A stretch of DNA of 64,000 bases from Acidobacteriota bacterium (GTDB lineage: Bacteria > Acidobacteriota > Vicinamibacteria > Vicinamibacterales > Vicinamibacteraceae), in contig JADLFL010000012.1 in assembly GCA_020845575.1 (NCBI GenBank), forward strand, positions 62,001-126,000, read 5' to 3'. How positions within the stretch are numbered: position 1 is the first letter of the stretch; each line of letters begins with the position of its first letter. A program made the translations under genes and the position numbers. The notes beneath the pieces are model-generated. The model saw nothing but the letters and a program-made list of their open reading frames with translations. It ran no database searches and was not told where the DNA came from. This document shows, in pieces, positions 47,616 to 56,931 of the stretch.

Positions 47616-50600
47616 GATCGCCACGACGCCCGTCGATCAGGCGGCGCGATCCTATGCCACCGATCCGCTGCATCACGTGGTGCTCGAGGCATCGGCAGGC
47701 ACGGGAAAGACGCGGGTGCTGGTCGAGCGGTATCTCGCACTGCTCACGGCAGGTGTCGACCCGCGGCACGTGCTGGCGATCACGTTCACGCGCAAGGCCG
47801 CCGCCGAGATGCGTGAGCGGATCGTCGCCGAACTGCAACGGTCGCATCCGGGTGTGTGGCAGACGTTGCGCGATCGCGCCGACGAGATCGCCGTCTCCAC
47901 CATCGACGCGTTCTGCTTCTCGCTGCTCCGCGAGTTCCCGCTCGAAGCGGGGCTCGACCCTGGCTTCTCCCTGGCCGACGAGACGGAAGTGGCCCGCCTC
48001 GTGGAGACGTCGCTCGATCGGACGCTGCGCGAGTGCCGCGAACGCGCGCCGTACGACGAGGGCATTCGGCTCGTGCTCGCGCAGATGGCGCTGCCGCGAC
48101 TGGCGGAAGGCCTGCGCGCGCTGCTCGCGCGCCGGTTCGTGGCGCCGGCCGCATTGCGGCACTATCTCGGTCGGCAGGCACGGCACGTCCGCTCCGAAGC
48201 ATCGGCGGCCGAAGGCGCGCGCGACGCACTCCGTGCCGCGCTGCCAGCGGTGCCTGGCGGACTCCAGGCGTGGATGGCGTCCGGACCGCAGGACGTCGCC
48301 CACTGGACGTTGACGCGGATCGACATCGAGCGGCTCATCGCGCCATCCGAGCGAGTGCCCATGACGCCGGCCGATGTCCGTGCCGCGCTCGATGGCTTCT
48401 CGCGCTGGGTGCTGACGCAGACAGGCGCGGCGCGCCGCAAGCCCGCCAGTGCCAGACCGACGTTCGCGTCATCGTCTGCGTACGAGGTGCATCGCGATGG
48501 GCTGGAGGCCGTGGCGCAGGCGGTCATCGCCACGCGTCGAGGATTCGAGGCGTCGCTCAACGTGCTCCTGGCGCGCGCGATCCGGCGTGTGTTCCGGCTC
48601 GCGCACAGACGCTACCTGCAGACGCTGATGCTGCACGATGCGCTCGATTTCTCCGAGGTGCTCCATCGCGCGGTGCAACTGCTCGGCCAGATGGACGAGT
48701 TCTCGCGCAGCCGCTTCCGCCTCGAAGCCCGTTATCAGCACGTACTCGTCGACGAGTTCCAGGACACGAGCCGGCTGCAGTGGCAACTCGTGGCGTCGCT
48801 CGTGCACGCATGGGGCGATGGTGTCGGCCTGGGGCACGAGGGACCGCTGCCACCATCGCTGTTCCTCGTCGGCGATCGCAAGCAGTCGATCTACGGCTTC
48901 CGTGACGCGGACGTCGGTCTCCTCGACGAGGCGGTGGCGTTCGTCCAGGGCCTCGCCGCCGACAGCGCGCCGCGCCAGGCGATCTCGCAGAGTTTCCGTT
49001 CGCATCCGGACCTGCTCGCGTTCGCCAACGACCTCGCCGCGGGCATGGTGACATCCCGCGCGCCCGCCGCCGTGGCGTTCCGGTACGAGGAGGACGACAG
49101 GTTCCCCCTGCCAGCCGGACACGTTGTCGGACGCGAGCCGGAACCACGGCTCGGCCTGCTCGTCGGCGAGGACGTTGACGCGTGCGCCTCGGGGGTCGCG
49201 GCGGAGATCGTGCGCCTGCTCGACGAGGGCACGATCACGGAACGTGGTGCCGACGCGCCACGGCGAGTCCGTCCAGGCGACATCGCCGTGCTCTTCCGAT
49301 CGCGTGAGAGTCACCGCGAATTCGAGAAGGCGCTGTCCGCACGTGCGATCCCCAGCTACGTGTACAAGGGGCTCGGTTTCTACGATTCAGACGAGATCAA
49401 GGATCTCGTGGCGCTGGTGCGGGCATTGGCGGCGCCCGAATCGAACCTGCGTGCTGCGGCCTTCCTGCGCTCCGGTTTCGTCGGGCTTTCCGATGACGCG
49501 TTGAGGCGATTGGCTCCCGAACTCGCGGCGCGTGTGTGGGCGCCAGGCGCAGACGAGGGCGAATTCTCGGAAGACGATCGTCTGGCGCTGGCGAAGGTGC
49601 GTGCGGCATGGCCGCAATGGGTCGCTCTCGTCGATCGCTTGCCGCCGGTAGACGTGCTGGACCACGTGCTGTCGGCGTCGGCGCATGCCGTGACGCTTCG
49701 CGGCCACAGGCAGGCGCAGGCGCGCGAGAACGTCAAGAAGTTCCGGGGGCTGGTGCGCCGTATCCAGAACCGCGGCTACGCCACGATGGCGCGAATCGCA
49801 GCGCACATCGATCGTCTGTCGGCAGGCGATGAGTCCAACGCGGCCGTCGACGCGGTCGGTGCCGTCACACTGATGACCGTACACGCGTCCAAGGGACTCG
49901 AGTTCCCGATCGTCTTCCTCGTCAACATGACGCGCGGCACCGGTGGTTTTCCGCCGCCCCTGCGCGTGTTGGCCGGCGACAGCGGCGAGGATCCGATCGT
50001 GGGCGTGGCGCGCTACGAGCCCGGAGCCACGGCAGCCGAGCAGGTGCGCGCCAGGGAGGAGAGCAAGCGACTCATGTACGTGGCGGTGACGCGCGCGCGC
50101 GAGCGGCTGTATCTGAGTGCGCCAGCACAGAAGCGCGGCCGCATCGTCGCTGGTCCGGGCAGCCTTGCGAGCGTGTGCCCGCCGTCGTTGCTCGAATCGT
50201 TCTCGATGGCCCTCGCGGGTGCCGAGGACGTCACGTGGGCCGGCGGGGCGCACCTTCACCGCATGCGCGTGTGTCCCGATGGTGGTGCGGTGGTCGCCAG
50301 CGTGGAACCACGAGACGTGCCGGTGCCGGTGTCCGATGAGGTCCCCGCATCCCTGCAGCCGCGTGCAAGCGGTGGCGGCACCCCTCGCACGCGCGTCACG
50401 GAGTTGGCGGCACGCGACGGGGCCTCGTCGCCCGACACCGGGCATCGGGCACCGGGCACCGGACAGCCGCATTGCGGAAGCGCGAGACCTGTCCTCGACG
50501 CCGATCTGGTCACGGGACGTGCGGTGCATCGGCTGCTCGCGCACGCTGACGCGCACGATCACGTGTCGATGCTGCTCGCGCGCATCAGGGCCGATCTCGG

Positions 50601-50985
50601 GGCGGACGAACAGATGGCTGTTGGCGACGTCGAGGCGTTCGCACGCGACGTCGTCGCTCTCGTTCAGAACGTGTGGCGTGAGGACTGGCTGCGACTGGCA
50701 CTGGCGTCGCCGCGAGCGCGCTTCGAGTTCGCGATCGCGTACCGGATCGACGATGGCGATGTCGTGCGCGTGGTGCGCGGAACCGTGGACTGCCTGGTGC
50801 CTGTGGAAGAGGGGCTGCTGGTCCTGGAGTTCAAGACCGGACAGCGGCGACCGTCGCATCAGCGCCAGCTCGACCTGTACGTCGACGCCGTGCGTACGAT
50901 ATACCCCGGCACCGGCGTGCGCGGGCATCTCGTGTATGCGACGCGAGAGCCAGCGCCGATGACGGCACAGACGCTCCCGATCTAG
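47608..50985 (+). CDS. addA: AddA-like UvrD-family helicase-nuclease
   Basis: A 1125-residue protein. Helicase motifs appear in order: EASAGTGKT (Walker A, about 27-35), AITFTRKAAAEMRERI, STIDAFCFSLLREF, VDEFQDTSRLQW (about 380), FLVGDRKQSIYGFRDAD, QSFRSHPDLL, VTLMTVHASKGLEFPIVF and RLMYVAVTRARERL. The C-terminal RecB-type nuclease has GRAVHRLL, VRGTVDCL and LLVLEFKTG. The linker before it (around 50431-50466) carries a translated intergenic repeat. It partners the overlapping addB product in end resection. Confidence 0.92.
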   Translation: MSEIATTPVDQAARSYATDPLHHVVLEASAGTGKTRVLVERYLALLTAGVDPRHVLAITFTRKAAAEMRERIVAELQRSHPGVWQTLRDRADEIAVSTIDAFCFSLLREFPLEAGLDPGFSLADETEVARLVETSLDRTLRECRERAPYDEGIRLVLAQMALPRLAEGLRALLARRFVAPAALRHYLGRQARHVRSEASAAEGARDALRAALPAVPGGLQAWMASGPQDVAHWTLTRIDIERLIAPSERVPMTPADVRAALDGFSRWVLTQTGAARRKPASARPTFASSSAYEVHRDGLEAVAQAVIATRRGFEASLNVLLARAIRRVFRLAHRRYLQTLMLHDALDFSEVLHRAVQLLGQMDEFSRSRFRLEARYQHVLVDEFQDTSRLQWQLVASLVHAWGDGVGLGHEGPLPPSLFLVGDRKQSIYGFRDADVGLLDEAVAFVQGLAADSAPRQAISQSFRSHPDLLAFANDLAAGMVTSRAPAAVAFRYEEDDRFPLPAGHVVGREPEPRLGLLVGEDVDACASGVAAEIVRLLDEGTITERGADAPRRVRPGDIAVLFRSRESHREFEKALSARAIPSYVYKGLGFYDSDEIKDLVALVRALAAPESNLRAAAFLRSGFVGLSDDALRRLAPELAARVWAPGADEGEFSEDDRLALAKVRAAWPQWVALVDRLPPVDVLDHVLSASAHAVTLRGHRQAQARENVKKFRGLVRRIQNRGYATMARIAAHIDRLSAGDESNAAVDAVGAVTLMTVHASKGLEFPIVFLVNMTRGTGGFPPPLRVLAGDSGEDPIVGVARYEPGATAAEQVRAREESKRLMYVAVTRARERLYLSAPAQKRGRIVAGPGSLASVCPPSLLESFSMALAGAEDVTWAGGAHLHRMRVCPDGGAVVASVEPRDVPVPVSDEVPASLQPRASGGGTPRTRVTELAARDGASSPDTGHRAPGTGQPHCGSARPVLDADLVTGRAVHRLLAHADAHDHVSMLLARIRADLGADEQMAVGDVEAFARDVVALVQNVWREDWLRLALASPRARFEFAIAYRIDDGDVVRVVRGTVDCLVPVEEGLLVLEFKTGQRRPSHQRQLDLYVDAVRTIYPGTGVRGHLVYATREPAPMTAQTLPI
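50431..50466 (+). repeat. CACCGGGC-type repeat inside addA linker
   Basis: About four eight-base units of the GGGCACCG type, translated as PDTGHRAPGTG. The same unit types appear in the intergenic region at 2413-2428, where they are non-coding. It lies in a Pro/Gly-rich linker, so the helicase and nuclease domains are not interrupted. Confidence 0.55.
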
Positions 50986-51010
50986 AAATGCCGAATGCCG
51001 CGATGCCGGG
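50986..51010. repeat. GAATGCC heptamer repeats after addA
   Basis: AAATGCC, GAATGCC and GCGATGCC follow the addA stop codon directly. The unit is close to the GAATGAC array at 2385-2412. Confidence 0.5.
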
Positions 51011-51037
51011 GCCGCAGGCGGTGCGCGAGCCCTCGGG

Positions 51038-51238
51038 TCACTCCCTGTCGATCCACGCCTGGAGCTCCGGCGAGAGGTTCTCCAGTTCGCCTTCGACTTC
51101 TTCGAAGTAGTCGCAGTCGGGGCAGCGCCACTCGAGGATGTGGCGCATCGACGTTTGCATCGTACCGGCGATGCGATTGATCTGTTCGACGGGCTCGAGG
51201 CGCATCGAGTCTCCGCACATCGGGCATTCCTGGGTCAC
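51038..51238 (-). CDS. Small zinc-ribbon protein
   Basis: A 66-residue protein from GTG 51238, with GGGAGG upstream at good spacing. Two CxxC knuckles (QECPMCGDSM and EWRCPDCDYFEEVEG) bind one zinc. Between them is a helix/strand (LEPVEQINRIAGTMQTSMR). The acidic tail ends SPELQAWIDRE. It is probably a small nucleic-acid or protein-binding adaptor. The exact role is unknown. Confidence 0.72.
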   Translation of the reverse strand: MTQECPMCGDSMRLEPVEQINRIAGTMQTSMRHILEWRCPDCDYFEEVEGELENLSPELQAWIDRE

Positions 51239-51340
51239 GACACGTGTCTCCCTCCCGTCAATCGGCACGCGGGACCACGCCTTGACAACCGGTGAAGGCG
51301 CTCTCCACACTACGCTGTGCCGCGCGGCACCGCACTTCAC

Positions 51341-51889
51341 ATGCACGACTACTACCGCATCGCGGAGATCTCGGGATCGTCACGATCCGGGCGGGCACGG
51401 GCCGTGCCCGGATGGGCGGTGATCGCGCACGCGCTGCCCTACGTGCCGCCGCGTGCGCCCGTCGCGTCGCTGCACCTGGTACGGGCCCTCGAACCCGAAC
51501 GTCCGGCCGAGAGGCTCCTGCGGGATGAAGTCGCCTTCGACTTCCCGTCGGGCCGCCACGCGCTCGATCGCGTGCGGCGCGACTTCGCCGATACCGACGC
51601 ACCCGTTCCCGTTGCCGTTCCCATCACGCTGTCGTCGCGCGACGCGAGGCGCAGCGCGCGTGTGCCCCTGTGTCTGCAGGTGCCATCGGTGTGCGAGAGC
51701 TGCGGCGGGCGCGGCGAGGTGTGGGACGAACCGTGCGGCACGTGTGCCGGCGCGGGGACCGCACGTGCCGCGCGCTACGTCGTCGTGCGCGTGCCCGCCA
51801 ACTCCGTCGATGGCACCACGTTGCGCTATCGCCTGGCGCTGCCGTACGGCCCCCGCGTCAACCTCGACGTGCGGCTGACCGTCCGTTGA
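51341..51889 (+). CDS. Protein with isolated DnaJ-type zinc-finger knuckles
   Basis: A 182-residue protein starting MHDYYRIAEISGS. Four Cys in CESCGGRGEVWDEPCGTCAGAG (about 121-142) match two knuckles of a DnaJ zinc finger, followed by a strand region (RYVVVRVPANSVDGTTLRY) like the DnaJ substrate-binding part. The J domain itself is replaced by an unrelated N-terminus (SLHLVRALEPERPAERLL). It may be a chaperone-related protein. It is translationally coupled (TTGA) to a small membrane protein. Confidence 0.6.
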   Translation: MHDYYRIAEISGSSRSGRARAVPGWAVIAHALPYVPPRAPVASLHLVRALEPERPAERLLRDEVAFDFPSGRHALDRVRRDFADTDAPVPVAVPITLSSRDARRSARVPLCLQVPSVCESCGGRGEVWDEPCGTCAGAGTARAARYVVVRVPANSVDGTTLRYRLALPYGPRVNLDVRLTVR

Positions 51890-52269
51890 CCCGCATCCTC
51901 CTCCACGTGCAGCTGCTCGGCCGGCTCTACGTGGTCGCCGGATGGCTTGCGGTCCTCGCCTCCATCTCCCTGCTGTTGCTCGGTATCGGTGCCGTCAGCC
52001 TGGCGATGCAGAAGGGGCCGGAGGTGGCGGCCAGTCTGGCGGCGGCCATCTTTTTCGCGTGCGCGGCGACGGCGCTGGTGTGGGGTAGCGTGCAGATCGG
52101 CGTCGGGTGGGCGCTGCCGCTGCACCAGCCGTGGGCGCGGCCGGCGGCGCTCATCGTCGCGATCATCAACGTGTTCGTGATCCCGTTCGGGACCGCGTTG
52201 TCGCTGTATGCGTTCTGGGTTCTGCTCCAGGAGGCAGGCAAGCGCCTGTTCGAACGTCCCCATTCCTGA
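51886..52269 (+). CDS. Small four-helix membrane protein
   Basis: A 127-residue protein with a TTG start overlapping the previous stop; GTG 51907 is an alternative. Four helices: LYVVAGWLAVLASISLLLLG, AASLAAAIFFACAATALVWG, GWALPLHQPWARPAALIVAI and IPFGTALSLYAFWVLL. No family is assigned. It is probably cotranscribed with the zinc-finger gene and perhaps with the DUF4870 gene 68 bases downstream. Confidence 0.65.
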   Translation: MTRILLHVQLLGRLYVVAGWLAVLASISLLLLGIGAVSLAMQKGPEVAASLAAAIFFACAATALVWGSVQIGVGWALPLHQPWARPAALIVAIINVFVIPFGTALSLYAFWVLLQEAGKRLFERPHS

Positions 52270-52337
52270 CGTTGAAGAGTATGATTCCCCCGTCCCTCTC
52301 GAGACACGGTGCATGGGGGACAAGGAGCGCAGCACGA

Positions 52338-52715
52338 ATGAATGTCGTTGCCGACAAGTCATCCACGGGCCTTGACGCGAACATCGCGGGCGCCCTCGCC
52401 TATATCCCGATCGTCGCGATCGTCTTCCTCGTCATCGAGAAGGGCAGCCGGTTCGTCAAGTTCCACGCGGTGCAATCGCTGTTACTGTGTCTGGCCTGGA
52501 TCGTGCTCTGGTTCGGCCTGACGATGGTCGGCCTCGTGGCGAGTCGTCTCCCGTTCGGGTTCATCATCAACATCCTGCTGCTGTTTGTGAACCTCGCGGT
52601 GATGTTCGGTGGGTTCGCTCTGTGGATCATCGCGGTCATCAAGGCGTTCCAGGGACAGCAGTGGAAGATGCCCTACATCGGCGACATCGCCGAGCAGCAG
52701 AGCGCGAACCTCTGA
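52338..52715 (+). CDS. DUF4870/Tic20-like membrane protein
   Basis: A 125-residue protein with AAGGAG upstream. The DUF4870 signature is clear: IAGALAYIPIVAIVFLVIEKGSRFVKFHAVQSLLLC, then FIINILLLFVNLAVMFGGFALWIIAVIKAFQGQQWKMPYIGDIAEQ. It is an integral membrane protein with three or four helices and no known function. A good intrinsic terminator follows, closing this transcription unit. Confidence 0.88.
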   Translation: MNVVADKSSTGLDANIAGALAYIPIVAIVFLVIEKGSRFVKFHAVQSLLLCLAWIVLWFGLTMVGLVASRLPFGFIINILLLFVNLAVMFGGFALWIIAVIKAFQGQQWKMPYIGDIAEQQSANL

Positions 52716-52768
52716 CGCGGTAGCCCATGTCGCGCACGGGCGTCAGCCTGTCCGACCGACATCGTTCC

Positions 52769-52807
52769 GGGCGCGACGGTCACTGGCTGTCGCGCCCGTC
52801 GTGTTTT
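52769..52807 (+). terminator. Intrinsic terminator after DUF4870 gene
   Basis: GGGCGCGAC pairs perfectly with GTCGCGCCC around an 11-base loop, followed by GTCGTGTTTT. It separates the preceding genes from the mrp gene. Confidence 0.75.
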
Positions 52808-52863
52808 CGCGCCGTACGCGCGTCTCGCGACCCACGCCCGCCGAACGCCGGTAGAATCGAGGG

Positions 52864-53943
52864 GTGAACGTGCCGACCCCCGCCCAGATCCTCGACGCGC
52901 TTCGTGTGGTTCAGGATCCCGACCTCCGCCGCGACATCGTGGCGCTCGATTTCGTCAAGCGCGTTGCCGTCGCCGACGACGGGCGTGTGTCGTTCGCCAT
53001 CGAACTCACCACGCCTGCCTGCCCGGTCAAGGACCTGTTGAAATCGCAGGCGCACGATGCCGTCGCGGCGCTGCCCGGCGTGACGGCCGTGGACATCGAG
53101 ATGACGTCGAGCGTCCGAACGAGCAGCGTGCCCACGGGACAGCGTCAGGCGCTCCCGGGCGTGAAGAACATCATCGCGGTCGGCGCAGGGAAGGGCGGCG
53201 TCGGCAAGACGACGATGGCGGTCAACCTGGCGCTGGCACTGGCGCAGCGCGGCGGCCGCGTCGGCCTGCTCGACGCCGACATCTACGGCCCGAACGTCCC
53301 GATCATGCTCGGCGTGCACGCACCGCTCGAGACCGACGGCCAGCGGATCATCCCGATCGAGAAGCACGGCATCTGGACGGTGTCGATGGGATTTCTCGCC
53401 GGGGATTCGGATCCCGTGATCTGGCGAGGACCGATGCTGCACGGCGTCCTCAGGCAATTCCTCCAGGACGTGGCGTGGCCGGAGCTCGACTACCTGATCG
53501 TCGACATGCCGCCGGGCACGGGCGACGTGGCGCTCAGCCTGAGCCAGCACACGGCCGTCTCCGGTGCCGTTGTCGTCACCACGCCGCAGACGGTGTCTGT
53601 GGCCGATTCGCGGCGAGCCATCCAGATGTACCGGAAGCTCAACATCCCCGTGCTCGGCCTCATCGAGAACATGAGCTATTTCACCTGCCCGTCGTGCCGG
53701 CACGAGACGGACCTGTTCGGACGTGGCGGCGGTGAGCGACTGGCCGAGGAACTCCAGGTGCCATTCCTCGGAGCCGTCCCGATCGCGGAGCCGATCCGGT
53801 ATGCGGGCGACGTGGGCGTCCCCATCGTCCTGAGCGCGCCGGACCACGTCGTCGCCGCGGCGATTGGCACCGTGGCCGAGCAGGTCGCGGCACAGGCGTC
53901 GGTCCAGGCGTTCCGCACCATCCCGCTCACTCCGGTGTCCTGA
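52864..53943 (+). CDS. mrp: Mrp/ApbC-type iron-sulfur carrier ATPase
   Basis: A 359-residue protein with a GTG start. The N-terminal MIP18 (DUF59) domain (about 8-85) includes TTPACPVKDLL. The P-loop ATPase follows, with the deviant Walker A GKGGVGKTT (109-117), LDADIYGPNVPIML and DMPPGTGDVALSLSQ. The CxxC pair in TCPSCRHE ligates the bridging cluster. It is a cytosolic Fe-S cluster carrier or assembly factor. The next gene starts nine bases after its stop, so M16 peptidases may be cotranscribed. Confidence 0.93.
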   Translation: MNVPTPAQILDALRVVQDPDLRRDIVALDFVKRVAVADDGRVSFAIELTTPACPVKDLLKSQAHDAVAALPGVTAVDIEMTSSVRTSSVPTGQRQALPGVKNIIAVGAGKGGVGKTTMAVNLALALAQRGGRVGLLDADIYGPNVPIMLGVHAPLETDGQRIIPIEKHGIWTVSMGFLAGDSDPVIWRGPMLHGVLRQFLQDVAWPELDYLIVDMPPGTGDVALSLSQHTAVSGAVVVTTPQTVSVADSRRAIQMYRKLNIPVLGLIENMSYFTCPSCRHETDLFGRGGGERLAEELQVPFLGAVPIAEPIRYAGDVGVPIVLSAPDHVVAAAIGTVAEQVAAQASVQAFRTIPLTPVS

Positions 53944-53952
53944 GCCCGCCCG

Positions 53953-55257
53953 ATGCAGATTCCATACACGCGGCGCACGCTCGACAACGGTCTCGATGTC
54001 ATCGTGCACGAGGATCACGATCTGCCGATCGTGGCCGTCAATCTCTGGTATCACGTCGGCTCGAAGAACGAACGGCGCGGGCGGACCGGGTTCGCGCACC
54101 TGTTCGAGCACCTGATGTTCGAAGGATCCGCGCACCACGACCACGGGTTCTTCGCGCCGCTGCAGCGTGCCGGGGCGTCGCTCAACGGGTCGACCAGCTC
54201 GGATCGCACCAACTACTGGGAAGTGGTACCCGACGGCGCGCTCGACCTCGCGCTGTGGCTCGAGTCGGATCGCATGGGGCACCTGCTGCCCGCGCTCACG
54301 CAGGCCAAGTTCGACAACCAGCGCGACGTGGTGCTCAACGAGCGTCGGCAGAACTACGAGAACCGGCCGTACGGTATGGCCAGCATCGCGCTGGCCGAGG
54401 CGCTCTACGACAGGGACCATCCGTACAGCTGGCCGACCATCGGCTACCCGGAGGACCTGCGCGCCGCGTCCCTCGACGATGTCCACGCGTTCTTCCGTGC
54501 GTACTACCACCCGGGCAACGCCTCGCTCGTGCTGGCAGGCAACATCACGGCGGCGCAGGCGTTCGCGCAGGCGGAGCGCTACTTCGGCGACATCCCGGCC
54601 GGGCCCGCCGTACCGGCTGTCGCGGCGGGCGTGCCGACATTGACGTCCGGCGTGCGGCTGCAACTCGAGGATCGCGTCGAACTCCCGCGTCTGTATCTGG
54701 CGTGGCACGCGCCGGCGTTGTTCGCCGACGGCGATGCCGAATGCGACCTGCTCGCGGACATCCTCGGCGGTGGCAAGACCAGCCGCCTCTATCGCGCGCT
54801 CGTCGTGGAGCAGCAGATCGCGACGGAGGCGGCGGCCATGCAGTACTCTCGCGAGTTGACGGGCATGTTCCAGGTCGTCGCGACAGCGGCACCAGGCGTC
54901 TCGCTCGACCAGTTGTCGGCCGCCATCCACGCGTGTCTCGACCAGGTGCGCACGACGCGTGTCACCGACGCGGAACTCCGCCGGAGCCAGGTCCAGGCCG
55001 AGGCGCACTTCATCTACCGCCTGCAGACCATCGGCGGTTTCTCCGGCAAATCCGATCAGTTGAACGCCTACAACATCTATCGCAAGGATCCCGGGTTCGT
55101 GACCGAAGACCTCGCGCGCTACGGGCGTGTGACGCCCGCCGGCGTGCGGGATGCGGCGTGTCGCTGGCTCTCGCAGCCGTTCGTCGCACTCGGCGTCGTG
55201 CCAGCCGGGCTGGCGTCAGCCGGGCTCACCGACGCCACGTCGGCGGTGGTCGCGTGA
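53953..55257 (+). CDS. M16-family zinc metallopeptidase, active-type subunit
   Basis: A 434-residue protein. The inverted zinc motif HLFEH (49-53) is intact, with the downstream Glu in NERRQNYENRPYG (about 125). The second-half domain carries LYLAWHAPALFADGDAECDLLADILGGGKTSRLYRAL, the usual M16 C-terminal lobe. There is no signal peptide, so it appears cytoplasmic, although exported forms are common. It pairs with the next gene (GTGA overlap), giving a two-chain M16B-type peptidase. Confidence 0.92.
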   Translation: MQIPYTRRTLDNGLDVIVHEDHDLPIVAVNLWYHVGSKNERRGRTGFAHLFEHLMFEGSAHHDHGFFAPLQRAGASLNGSTSSDRTNYWEVVPDGALDLALWLESDRMGHLLPALTQAKFDNQRDVVLNERRQNYENRPYGMASIALAEALYDRDHPYSWPTIGYPEDLRAASLDDVHAFFRAYYHPGNASLVLAGNITAAQAFAQAERYFGDIPAGPAVPAVAAGVPTLTSGVRLQLEDRVELPRLYLAWHAPALFADGDAECDLLADILGGGKTSRLYRALVVEQQIATEAAAMQYSRELTGMFQVVATAAPGVSLDQLSAAIHACLDQVRTTRVTDAELRRSQVQAEAHFIYRLQTIGGFSGKSDQLNAYNIYRKDPGFVTEDLARYGRVTPAGVRDAACRWLSQPFVALGVVPAGLASAGLTDATSAVVA

Positions 55258-56621
55258 GCGTCGATCGCCGGCTCCTTCCCATTCCAGCACCGCCCCCCGG
55301 GATCACGTTCCCGCCGCTGACGTACAGCGAACTGACGCCCGGCGTCAGGCTTGCCACCGTCGAGCGCCGCGAACTGCCGCTCGTCTCCATGCTGTGGCTC
55401 TGGCACGCGGGCACGTCTGCCGATCGCGACGACGCGGCAGGTCTCGCCGCGCTCACGGCCGACCTGCTCGACGAGGGTACCGCGGCGCTGACGATGGCGG
55501 AGCTGCACGACGAGCTGGCGGGCATCGGGGGGCAGCTCGACACCGACATCGGTCACGACGCCACGGTGATCTCGATGCTCGCGTTGTCGAAGCACCGCGA
55601 GCGTGCCGTCGAGCTCTTCGTGGACATGGCGGAACGACCCCGCCTCGCGGCGGCTGATGTCGCACGCGTGCAGGGATTGCGGCTGAACCGCCTGCGTCAG
55701 CTTCGCCACTCCGCGTCGGCACTGGCCGACCTGCTGTTCATGCGCAAGCTGTACGGTACGCATCCATACGGCCGTCCGGGCATCGGAACCGAGGCGTCGC
55801 TCGCGGCGTTCACGCCCGATCAGGTGCGCGCGTACCACGATCGGCTTGCTACCACGCCCGCCACGGTCGTCGTCATCGGAGACATCGGTCACGAGGAGGC
55901 CGTACGCCTGGTGTCGAGGCATGTGTCGGATCGGCCGCGCGTGTCGCAACCCGATCCGGCCGTACCGCTGCCGGCGTCTGGCACGCGACTGGCGTTCGTG
56001 CCGCGCGAGGGCGCCGCGCAGTCGGAGATCCGGATCGGCCGCGTGGCACTGCCGCGGAAGACGGCCGAGTATCACGCCGCCGTCGTCACGAACATGCTGC
56101 TCGGCGGCGCGTTCGTGAGTCGCATCAACATGCGCCTGCGGGAGGAGAAGGGCGTGACCTACGGGGCGCGTTCCTCGTTCCAGTTCCTTCGGTTGGCCGG
56201 GCCGTTCTCCGTGCAGGCCAGCATCCAGTCGGAGGCGACGGCCGCGTCGGTGCGCGACGTCCTCGATGAGCTCGACGCTCTCGGTGGCAGCCGTCCGGTG
56301 ACCGACGAGGAACTGGCATCGGCCCGCGATGCGCTGACGCGTGGATACGCGCGGGGATTCGAGACGGCCGAGCAGATTGCCAGGGCCGCCGCCCAGTTGG
56401 CGTTGTACGACCTGCCCGCCGACACGTTCGATCGCTTCTCCGAGAGCGTTTCAGCAGTGACGACCGCCGACGTCACGGCCCTGGCTCGTCGATGGCTGGA
56501 GAGCGGGCAGATGCGGGCCGTGGTGGTCGGGGAACCGACGACGGCCCGCGCGGGTCTCGACGCCGTCGGACTCGACCAGCCGGAGTCGCTGTCATCCGAC
56601 GAGGTACTGGCGGGCGTCTGA
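55254..56621 (+). CDS. M16-family peptidase-like subunit lacking zinc motif
   Basis: A 455-residue protein with a GTG start overlapping the previous stop. The M16 fold is clear (LPLVSMLWLWHAGTSADRDDAAGLAALTADLLDEGT, VVVIGDIGHEEAVRLV, TNMLLGGAFVSRINMRLREEKGVTYGARSSF), but the HxxEH site is replaced by AALTADLLDEG. It carries the Arg-Tyr type residues (GVTYGA) that the partner chain supplies for substrate binding. Together with the upstream gene it probably forms a heterodimeric peptidase. Confidence 0.9.
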   Translation: MSVDRRLLPIPAPPPGITFPPLTYSELTPGVRLATVERRELPLVSMLWLWHAGTSADRDDAAGLAALTADLLDEGTAALTMAELHDELAGIGGQLDTDIGHDATVISMLALSKHRERAVELFVDMAERPRLAAADVARVQGLRLNRLRQLRHSASALADLLFMRKLYGTHPYGRPGIGTEASLAAFTPDQVRAYHDRLATTPATVVVIGDIGHEEAVRLVSRHVSDRPRVSQPDPAVPLPASGTRLAFVPREGAAQSEIRIGRVALPRKTAEYHAAVVTNMLLGGAFVSRINMRLREEKGVTYGARSSFQFLRLAGPFSVQASIQSEATAASVRDVLDELDALGGSRPVTDEELASARDALTRGYARGFETAEQIARAAAQLALYDLPADTFDRFSESVSAVTTADVTALARRWLESGQMRAVVVGEPTTARAGLDAVGLDQPESLSSDEVLAGV

Positions 56622-56726
56622 CGGGGCCGATGCGCGTGCGGTCAGACGCGTTAGGATCCGTGCGTCATCAATGAACCCGGTCGGACCGGGGGCCGTCTCA
56701 CCCCTCGTCGTGGAAGGATCGCCCCG

Positions 56727-56930
56727 ATGAGTCTCGCGAGGACCACACTCAGTCTCGCGGGCGTCGTGCTCGCCATTGCGACGACGCTCGCCGTGGCCAC
56801 GCTGTGGCTGCTGCTCACCGAACCGGTGACGGTGGCCGACGCCGTGGCCCGGGGCGACGTGTCTCCGCTGATGTCGGCGCTCGCCGGCGTCCTCGCGAAC
56901 GCCGTCCGCGGACTGCTGGATTACCTCTAG
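56727..56930 (+). CDS. Single-helix small membrane protein
   Basis: A 67-residue protein with GGAAGG upstream. One long hydrophobic helix (LSLAGVVLAIATTLAVATLWLLL), then an amphipathic end. It is not recognised. It is placed between the M16 pair and a perfect palindrome. Confidence 0.5.
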   Translation: MSLARTTLSLAGVVLAIATTLAVATLWLLLTEPVTVADAVARGDVSPLMSALAGVLANAVRGLLDYL

Positions 56931-56931
56931 T

